A stretch of DNA of 14,502 bases from Fidelibacterota bacterium (lineage in GTDB: Bacteria > Fidelibacterota > Marinisomatia > SCGC-AAA003-L08 > D37C17). Shown here piece by piece: positions 13,835 to 14,502 of the stretch (positions are counted from its first letter, which is position 1; each line of letters opens with the position of its first letter). The stretch is taken from contig PANV01000042.1 in assembly GCA_002707765.1 (NCBI GenBank), forward strand, positions 1 through 14,502. The letters run 5' to 3'. Made by a program: the position numbers and the translations under genes. Below the pieces are notes generated by a model. That model was not told where the DNA came from. It made no database searches and worked only from the letters and a program-made list of their open reading frames with translations.

Positions 13835-14502
13835 ATGTCAGATTTTAAATCAAAAAAAACAAATTCAGGTATTGAACTTCAAAAATTTTATGGTAAAAAA
13901 TTACCAGGTGAATATCCATTTACTTCAGGTATTTATCCAAATATGTATTTAGATAAGCTTTGGACTATGCGACAGTATGCAGGATTTTCTTCTGCTTTAA
14001 AAAGTAATGAACGTTATCATTATTTACTTGGTCAAGGTGTATCTGGGTTATCTGTAGCTTTTGATTTACCAACACAAACAGGGTATGACTCTGATGATGA
14101 ACTTTCTTTAGGAGAAGTAGGGAAAGTTGGAGTTCCTATTTGCACTTTGGAAGATATGAGAATTTTATTAAATAATATCCCTTTAGACAAGGTTTCAATA
14201 TCGATGACTATCAATTCTACTGCGATTATTTTATTAGCATTTTTAATTGTAGTCGCTGAAGAGAATAATATTTCGATGTCTCAATTAAGAGGTACTGTTC
14301 AAAATGATATTTTAAAAGAATATATTGCTAGAGGAACATATATTTATCCACCAAAATTTAGTATGAAATTAGTGACAGATATATTTGAGTTTTGTAATAA
14401 AGAAATGCCACTTTGGAATACTATTTCTATTTCGGGATATCATATAAGAGAAGCTGGTTCAGATGCTGTACAAGAATTAGCATTTACATTTTCTAATGCA
14501 AT
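13835..14502 (+). CDS. Methylmalonyl-CoA mutase, large (catalytic) subunit, N-terminal part; gene cut by window edge
   Basis: The first 222 codons of an adenosylcobalamin-dependent acyl-CoA mutase barrel, which interconverts methylmalonyl-CoA and succinyl-CoA. Family stretches: GEYPFTSGIYPNMY (25-38), LWTMRQYAGF (42-51), GLSVAFDLPTQTGYDSD (71-87), GEVGKVGV (93-100), SMTIN (123-127), GTVQNDILKEYIARGTYIYPP (153-173) and ISISGYHIREAGS (197-209). Tyr34, Arg166 and His203 match the methylmalonyl-CoA active-site Tyr, Arg and His; isobutyryl-CoA mutases have Phe and Gln for the first two, so a methylmalonyl substrate is favoured. The nearly universal Arg in PFTRG is Ser31. The sequence type matches catalytic subunits that often have a separate B12-binding subunit, which cannot be checked here. 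The ATG lies 8 bases after the tgt stop; no Shine-Dalgarno sequence is seen. Confidence 0.93.
   Translation, partial: MSDFKSKKTNSGIELQKFYGKKLPGEYPFTSGIYPNMYLDKLWTMRQYAGFSSALKSNERYHYLLGQGVSGLSVAFDLPTQTGYDSDDELSLGEVGKVGVPICTLEDMRILLNNIPLDKVSISMTINSTAIILLAFLIVVAEENNISMSQLRGTVQNDILKEYIARGTYIYPPKFSMKLVTDIFEFCNKEMPLWNTISISGYHIREAGSDAVQELAFTFSNA

Overview
The window is very AT-rich DNA with tightly packed bacterial genes and no RNA gene or mobile element that I could see. It suggests a free-living, probably marine, menaquinone-using Gram-negative bacterium. My best guess is a Marinimicrobia/SAR406-like or Bacteroidota-like lineage. The guess rests on base composition, the secreted dockerin/Kunitz-like/haem protein and the methylmalonyl-CoA mutase type. 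It is inference, not shown by a marker gene.

Minus strand, 9373 down to 1: one compact cluster of eleven genes, read in the order menB, menA, menC, menE, trpG/pabA, aroA, aroE, aroC, aroK, aroB, aroQ (cut off by the window edge). Neighbouring genes overlap by 4 to 11 bases, abut exactly, or are separated by at most 8 bases, so the block looks like a single operon starting in the short divergent region 9374-9430. It encodes six of the seven shikimate steps in full or in part: AroB, AroQ, AroE, AroK, AroA and AroC. Only DAHP synthase is missing. It also encodes four menaquinone enzymes that act downstream of chorismate (MenC, MenE, MenB, MenA) and a glutamine amidotransferase subunit that serves another chorismate branch. 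MenF, MenD and the thioesterase step are not here.

Plus strand, 9431 to 14502: (1) a secreted multidomain protein with a Kunitz-like Cys-rich segment, two dockerin-type calcium repeats, a c-type haem motif and a copper type II monooxygenase module in which all six expected copper ligands can be placed; (2) an M20D amidohydrolase starting directly at its stop codon; (3) after a 70-base gap with its own promoter-like and ribosome-binding signals, a tiny Lys/Ala/Pro-rich histone-H1-like protein containing four 18-base repeats; (4) a tRNA-guanine transglycosylase whose zinc cysteines have all been replaced; (5) the first 222 codons of a methylmalonyl-CoA mutase large subunit.

The points most worth a second look are the haem/copper/dockerin fusion, the TGT without its zinc Cys triad, the MenE that stops before its catalytic C-terminal A10 lysine because trpG/pabA begins there, and the joined chorismate-to-menaquinone operon.
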